Of a stretch of 64,000 nt of DNA, positions 28,301 through 36,293 are shown in pieces. Location: the NCBI GenBank assembly GCA_009760885.1, contig CM019716.1, forward strand, positions 13,655,702 to 13,719,701, given 5' to 3'. Positions within the stretch are counted from its first letter, which is position 1; each line of letters opens with the position of its first letter. Both the position numbers and the translations under genes were made by a program. This stretch comes from Achatina immaculata. Taxonomy: Eukaryota; Mollusca; Gastropoda; Stylommatophora; Achatinidae. A model generated the notes under the pieces. It made no database searches. It was given only the letters and a program-made list of their open reading frames with translations, and was not told where the DNA came from.

Positions 28301-30694
28301 TTGTACACTCTTGTAGTATCAGGTACATCCTTGTACACTCTTGTAGTATCAGGTACATCCTTGTACACTCTTGTAATATCAGGTACATCCTTGTACACTC
28401 TTGTAGTATCAGGTACATCCTTGTATGCTTTTATAGTATCTTCTGAAGTTAGCTTTCTACCACCAAAAAAAAATATGACAACTTTAATCTCTTATTCTTG
28501 AAAAGAAATTCTTGTGATCATGTTCTACTTTTGTTGGGAATATGAATCCTAAAAGTTACTGAAAAAAAAGGATACAGACTGCGGAGGTTGTTGCACAGGC
28601 AGCAATGGTGCCAATTGGGATTGACTTCTGTGCATCTGCGAGGTCACCAGATCTGTTTGATCCAGCCATGATGCCTGTCACAAGAAAAGTCTGAGATTAG
28701 CTTTTATTCTAGAAAAATTTGGAAACCACTAATATACATTTTTCTCAAAAACATCAGACATTTTCTTTTGGCATTTAGAGCTTTATGAAAACAGGTGTAA
28801 ATTGATGTGAACAAAACATGTAAATTGTATTAACTAGTGAAGAATAAAGTGCAACTGATGAAAGGATATCTACAAAACATCTTATCATGAGAAAAATTCA
28901 TCTAAATGAAGTAGTTTCAGTATTATACAAAGCCTGTCATTTAATGATTGGTTAGTTATGTCACACTGTATATGTTATTTCAACACTTCTAAAAAATCAT
29001 TCTTTGCATTCATCAATGTACAGCGCTGGAGATTAGATTAGATAGCATTTCGAAATATATGCGTTTATGGTCATAAAGAATTTTAAAATTACAGTGTTTG
29101 ACAATCATGAGATTTACAATTTTAATCACTAGAAGAATGTAAAAAAAAATTTAATCACAAAAAGAATGTCAAAAATTTTAATCACAAAAAAGAATGTCAA
29201 AAATTAAGTTTGCAACATATCAGAAATTTTTAAAATTTTGTTTAGTTTTTTTTTAAAACTATTTCATTTTATAAAACAAAGATCAATCAAGGCAATCACT
29301 AGAAAAGCAAATCATCTGTCTGCAAATCAAACACAGGCAAGCAAAAAAATAATCACTCATATTATTTACCAGTGACAGATGGAAAGTAGATAGCGAGCAG
29401 AATCATAAAGGATGAAGTCAAATCGGCTAAAATCTCTCCCCTTTTCAGTGAGCCTTCTGCATTTGTTCCAATGACATCACCTTCCTCTGTGTACCTGCTC
29501 TTGATATTTGCTGAAATCAAGGAGAACAGCAAAAAAAGATGATAGATGAACTTATAAACATTTCAAACAGTGAAGACAGAAAATAAATCCATCAAAGGAA
29601 AAGAAAGAGAAACAATAAAAGATTACTATATTATAATAAATTCACATTAGAATACTTTTCATAATTTCCTGTTTTTTTTTGGCCTCATTGTTTCTAGACA
29701 TGTGCAAGTTCTAGGTTTTGGATATTCCATTTTTTTTTTCCCAGACTCATTTTATTTTTTCTTCCAAATTATTTCTTATTCTATTTTCTGTATTTCCTCT
29801 GTTCAAAATGCAGCAAGGCCCTTGACTAAAATTGTACCTTTGAAATAAAAAAAATAATGAATCAAAACAGAAATAAAATCAAGACATGATAAAAAAAAAA
29901 GTAAAAGGCTCAAGTAGAGCTGAGAAAAAGAAAGAGATGAAAACAAGATGTTTAAAAAAAATTCATGGAAATATAAACACATTAAGACAAACAGCAAAAA
30001 CAAAAGTATTAACATGATTGCACTCCAGACAAATCTACAGAAGGCAAAGAAAGAGGGAAAACACCTCCACAGAGTAATCTCAGGAAAATGAACACACCTT
30101 ACACCTTACATCCTTCCCGTGCCGTTAAACGTCACATAGGGCTTGAATGGTAATTCGCCAAGATTTTCGGCGAGTTTTTCAATCTCATGAAGGGGTATTA
30201 TGCCTACTAATCTGGCCTCAGGTGAGCACAAAAATTAAACAAATATTTAAAAAAAAGAAATTAAACAAAAAACTCAGAAGAATAAATTAAACACAATAAA
30301 CTCTGGAGAATAGATTAAACAAGAAACTCAGAAGAATAAATTAAACACAAGAAACTCTGGAGGATAAATTGAACAGAAGAAACTCTGGAGGATGAATTAA
30401 ACACAAGAAGCTCTGGAGGATAAATTACACACAGACACGACTCACTCAAGAAGACACCACTTGTCAAACCAGGAATAGCTTCAACAACTCTTGTCTCTAC
30501 ACCAGGATCCATGAAGTAAGCACAGCTGTCACTGCTGTTATCATCTCCACAATAGTTCTTGAAGATTGGTCCAGATTCATTCTTGTTGCAGAAGAATGTT
30601 CCGTTCATCATAACAGAGTCTTGTGTCAGAAGCCTGTCACCTAGGAAGCAAATCCTGTAAAACAAAAAGGTAAAATTTTAAAAGGTAAGAAGAA

Positions 30695-30776
<82 letters not shown>

Positions 30777-33700
30777 TGTCTCATGAGTGATCAGAAAAAG
30801 AAGATAGACATATGTAGGCCATGTGATGAGAAGAAGCAATCAGAGAATACCAAAACAAGCTATCTTTACAACAGACCAATGAAAAAGAGGTCAACCATGT
30901 GAAGCTCTAAAAAGGACATTGTTAAAAGAAGCTAGTTTTAGTGGGCATAACATCCCTTGATGAAGTTGAATGACTTGACAAGAGCAGAAAATCTTGGCAA
31001 ACAACTATGTGAGCCCCATGTGATGTTTAATGGCACAGGAAGGATGTAAGATGTAAGATGTATACACACTTATATATACTTATGTCTGAAAACTGTGTGT
31101 TACACAAACTGTGAAAAGTCACTATGGAAAACAGAAATTGGGTTGAAAACATCAGTATAGTTTCTGATACATCACCATTTTTCTAAACATTATACAAATA
31201 CAATTTCAAAGTTAATAGCAGAGATGATGCGCAATGGAGTTGATTGTCCATGAAATGAAATAATGAAATGATAGGTTCTTACAAAATGTTAGATGATAAT
31301 GATGTACACTGTAAATTTAAGAAACCGTCACATGGGTAACAGTAAATTTAAGAAACCGTCACATGGGTAACAGTAAATTTAAGAAACTGTCACATGGGTA
31401 ACCAGTAAATTTAAGAAACTGTCACATGGGTAACAGTAAATTTAAGAAACTGTCACATGGGTAACAGTAAATTTTAAGAAACTGATGTATGAGTAAAGAT
31501 TCTTAGAATAAAATAGCACCAGAAAATGTTCCAGTTGGATAAAAGCAGATCTAGTAATTTCCAAAAACAGTATGTATCAGGAAGACAAATTACACAGGGT
31601 TTGTGGAAAGTGTACATCATTTTCTGCATTTGGGAAAGTAAGAAAAGGTGGTACTATTTCTCCTTACTATTTTAACATTTATGTAGAATACATAATGTGA
31701 AATGCCAGAGATGATCCTAAGTATGACAAAGCTGAGTCATTCAATATTGGAAACCAAGACATTTCAGAGCTTGCTGACAGAGGTGAAAACAGCTTTCTGA
31801 TAGTCACGAATAATGTAATCATGTAAATACTGCAGTTCTTTCCCCTCGGCCTTCTGGTGGTGTAAGTGCGGTTTTGTTCTGTAATGTTTACTCAGTTTTT
31901 GTCCAAAGAGACAAATACACAAGGCAGTAAGAAAAAAAAACTTTTCAGAAGACATTAATCTGGAAGATGGTCTAGTTGGCTGAGTGGTTAGACGCTCAGT
32001 CTACTTACTAATCCAGTGGTACCGGCTTCAAATTCCAGCCGTGGGGATTTTTTTTTGTTCTGATACCACCACACCAAAAAGCCCCGCGGTCAACCCATCC
32101 CTTAAAAATGGGTACCATAAAAATCTGGGAAGGTAAATGTGGCCATGCGTGATACTGACCACATCACATTTTCATGTCCTAAAGGTCTTGGAAATACGGG
32201 CCTAACACTGTATCCTCAATATATCTTAATGCCATGAAAACCTGGATTTCAACGTATAAAAAAAATTATTATTATTATTAATCTGGAAAGTCAGCAAAGA
32301 GTGTATTTAAAAATATTTTGAAATGAAAACAAAGTCAGTCTTACTTTACATGTTGATTACATCAATTAAAAAACTGAGACATTTGAAAAAAAAAAAGAAA
32401 GGAATAGTTCTATTTTTAAAAGAAGCATACATTTGTAACATCTCAGCTCCAACTTTGTTTACGTATGTGAAAGCATACAGGGCAAAAAAAAAAACAAACA
32501 AACAAACAAATCTGAGAGATTGCACTGATGTACTTACTCTGCACTTCTTTCTGGGCTAGCCACAAAGATACCGATGTAGATGCATAAGATCGAGATCAAG
32601 ACACAACCCAAGGAAATGGCAGCAAACTTGCTGACAAAGGCCACTCCAATGAAAACAATGAAGGTCACTATTATCAGTGCTATTGTTCCGTACAAGCGAT
32701 AACTGTTGAACACATCACCAAACATATCTAGCTGAGGAGCCATGTATTTCTGAGAAATGTTAAAAAAAAAAAAAAACAGATTTTGTGAACAAGTGCACTG
32801 TCGAAAGTAACAGCAAACCAAAAATAATAAAAATATTCATGAAGTAATGAGATTTTTGTAAGTTTTGTTTACCTATGATATCCACTTCAGTTCTGAAATT
32901 CTCATAGTAATCCTTCATTTGATGATCTGTGTTTATTGAACTTTAAAAAGGTTATATGTTATTCACTTGATTCAATGCAGTATTTATAGACAGCACCATT
33001 TTTCCTGTAATAGTAGTAGTAGTAGCAACAGAAGAAGCAGCAGTAGTAGTAGTAATAGGTATGATATGACAATTTTCCGAAATGATCCTATACATAAGAA
33101 ACAACTCATCATAACTCGTAATGGCAATCACATCACCCTTGAAGTAGTTGCTCTGCGCACGGATACACCGGGCACTGCACGCCGTCCATTGCTGGAACGC
33201 TCACTGCAAGAAGTCCGTTTCGATGAGGTCGTCGAGGGCGCAGCACCTGCAATTCCGCCTGGACGTCTTCGGTGTTGTCAAAGCGACACCTTTTTAGCTT
33301 TTTCAATTTTGGGAACAGACAGAAGTCTCAGGGACAAACCCGGCGAGAAAAAAAAAGAGGATTGGGGGGGGGGGGGGAAATGACAGCCAATATTATTCGT
33401 GGCCAATAATTGCTGGGCGTTGAGCATACTGTTAGTGGAAAGGGGGGGGGATTTCATGGTGAAGCAGCCCCACTTTCTCCTCACCCCAGGCCAGGACATC
33501 TTTTCACATGTTCACGAAGTCGCCGCAGAATATCACAGCAGAAGCTGGAACTCACAATCTGGCCAGGACGGACAAATTCTTGGTGGACAATTCCCTTGAT
33601 GTCACAGAAAACGATCTCTATACTCTTGACAGTGCTCTTCGAATGTCTGGCCTTTTTTTTTTTTTGGTCTTGGTGACCCTGAACCTTTCTACTGGGACGA

Positions 33701-34392
33701 TTTCTGCTTTGTCTCTGTAACCTCAACTATCATTAGCAATTATGAGCCTGGACAAAAAGGTTTCTTTCTATGTTGACGTTCAGTGCAGACATCGAAACGT
33801 TGCTTCATTTGGTCCGCCGCGAGGATCCAGGCGATAGATTTGGCTGCTGTGCGTCGCATGCACAGCTTTTCTGTAAGAATCTTCTGATTTATCACAAAAC
33901 CAGTTCTCAGCGCCTCACAAAGCTCTCGAATGGCCAGGGGTCGATTCTCACTAACGGGCTGCTGGATCTCCTCTGCATTTTTGAGGTGTTGTTCAAGCCA
34001 AGGGTCTCCAAGTGTGGTCATCGTCACCCAGTGATATCTGACCCGGTCTTGAATCACGCCATGTCATATAAAATACCCGTGTTCGTTCAAGAGATTGTTC
34101 ACCAAACATTTGTCCAGGATTTTTCAGTGTGTCTGTTGCTGTTTGCCTGAGATCCGCATACAATTTAATGCAGAATTGCTGCTTTTTTTTTTTACACGTA
34201 TGTTGAAAATTGCCAGACGACCAGAGCATGACGTCAGTCAAACATACCTGGCTCCATGCCACCTCTCTCTGATTCACACAGCATGCTGGTACTGCCACCT
34301 GGTGTTGCATTGCACCACTTGAGTAGTGTCGCGTTCTCAGTCCGGGAAATTTCCTAATAATATTAGCAGCAGCAGCAACAGTGGTACTAGCA

Positions 34393-34469
<77 letters not shown>

Positions 34470-35476
34470 TCAACAGTTGAGACCATAATGCTTTCATATT
34501 TTGAGTATTAAAAATATTGAAGAAAGAAGGCCTCCAGTTAATGCCGACACCGCTGTATTATTCAGGCTGCTGTACTTTCTTAATTTTCAATTTTCAGTTC
34601 ATTTATTTCGACGCTTTATATTTATTATACGTTGCTCATTAGACATTCAGATTATATGACTTTGGATAAGCAAGGCTTTACAATGTTTGTTGAGTAAAGT
34701 TCAATCAATGCAGCCATGCCTATATATTTCATTCATTTGCATGTTCCTTGCGGAACTTTGCCTCCCTAACAGCACTCCTGTAGGCCTCTCGGTTGTGAGC
34801 AAGATGGCCTGCCGCTGATGCATCCATTTGCAAATCATCAATGATGTCTTGCAGCCATCTTCGCCTTGGTCTTCCTCTCTTTCTTTTTCCCATTACGTAC
34901 CCTTCCAAGACGGTCTTCTCTAGATTATCATGACGTTTAATGTGTCCAAAATATTTAAGTTTTCTCTGTGTGATCCTCTTTACTAGCCAGCCTTCTTCAA
35001 TATTAAGCTCTTGTAGTATAGATATATTTGTTCTTTTTTGTGTCCATGATATTTGAAGAACTCTTCTGTAGCATTTACATTCAAAGGCATTTATGTTTTG
35101 TTAAGTGTCCAGGTCTCACAGACATATGTTGCGATGGGAAAGATGCATGCCCTTAAAAATCTTATTTTTGTAGTTCTGTCTGCTCCTCTCCACGGATTCT
35201 TTAGTTGTTTTACTTTCTGAAGAGCGACAGATGTCCTCCTTTTAATTTCCCTCATTGTATCTCCATTATTAGTTAGCAGTGATCCAAGATATTCAAAACT
35301 CTCCACTTCTTCCAGTTTTTCCTCATTGATATATATTTCACCTGCCTTGTTTGTTTTGTCAGTTGTCATCAATTTAGTTTTCTTTGCATTAAGATAGAGG
35401 TTTTGCTCTTCACTGTTCTTACGGACTTACATAATTAGTTTTTTCATTCCTTTGTGTGTTGTAGACAGTAATACTG

Positions 35477-35542
<66 letters not shown>

Positions 35543-36262
35543 GTGTGTGTGTTTTTGATAGACTTAGTTACAAACAGACAACCACACAGGCACGCAAAAG
35601 AAGCAAGCAAATTTTGATGAGCCAGACTTACCACTAGGATCTCAATGGACCCTATAATATACATGGATGCTGCGATGCTTGTCCCAAAGAAAAACAAAAG
35701 ACCGACAGCGCCTCCAAACTCAGGCCCAAGTGCTCGAGATATCATAAAATAAGACCCTCCGGCTGGTACGACGCCATTTGTGGCAACAGCGCTCAGGGAA
35801 ACAGAAGTCAGCATTGTCTGATGATAGAAGAGTTCATGCAGTGACGGATTTAGAATTTGTGAATGTATGAACTAGGAAAAAATGTAGGAGCAGCTTTATT
35901 ACTTAACAACTACAAAGTTGTGACGTTTCGGCGTGAGCCTTAATCATACAAAAAATACAGGACGAAGAAATAGAGAGAGGAGATAAAGTATAGATTTACA
36001 TGAAAACTACAATATATATATATATAAATAGAGTACTTAGCTGTAAATTGTAAGATGTGGCTTGTCCAGTTATGTGTGTCAGGAATGGATTTCTCCATTG
36101 TGCGTGTGTGTGTGTGTGTGTCAGACTCAGTGAGTGGTCTGTCATGATGTTTGTTGCTGTCATCATGTGACACTGTGTGTGTGTGTGTCTGGGGTTTTTT
36201 GCGTTTTTTCCGTGGGTGTGTGTGTGTGTGTGTGTCTGGGGTTTTTTGCGTTTTTTCCGTGG

Positions 36263-36293
<31 letters not shown>

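Noticed and set aside
28108..28440. CRISPR-like array of regular 30-bp repeats
   Set aside because: No spacers; units are directly contiguous and the DNA is eukaryotic.
28065..28501. 101-132-codon repetitive frames
   Set aside because: 30-bp minisatellite in a KCC intron.
31966..32045. tRNA-like sequence with box A and box B
   Set aside because: Part of a ~310-bp SINE with tail and target-site duplication; degraded box B and several copies in the window.
32967..33383. 138-codon plus-strand frame
   Set aside because: Antisense to a decayed mariner transposase plus a trinucleotide repeat.
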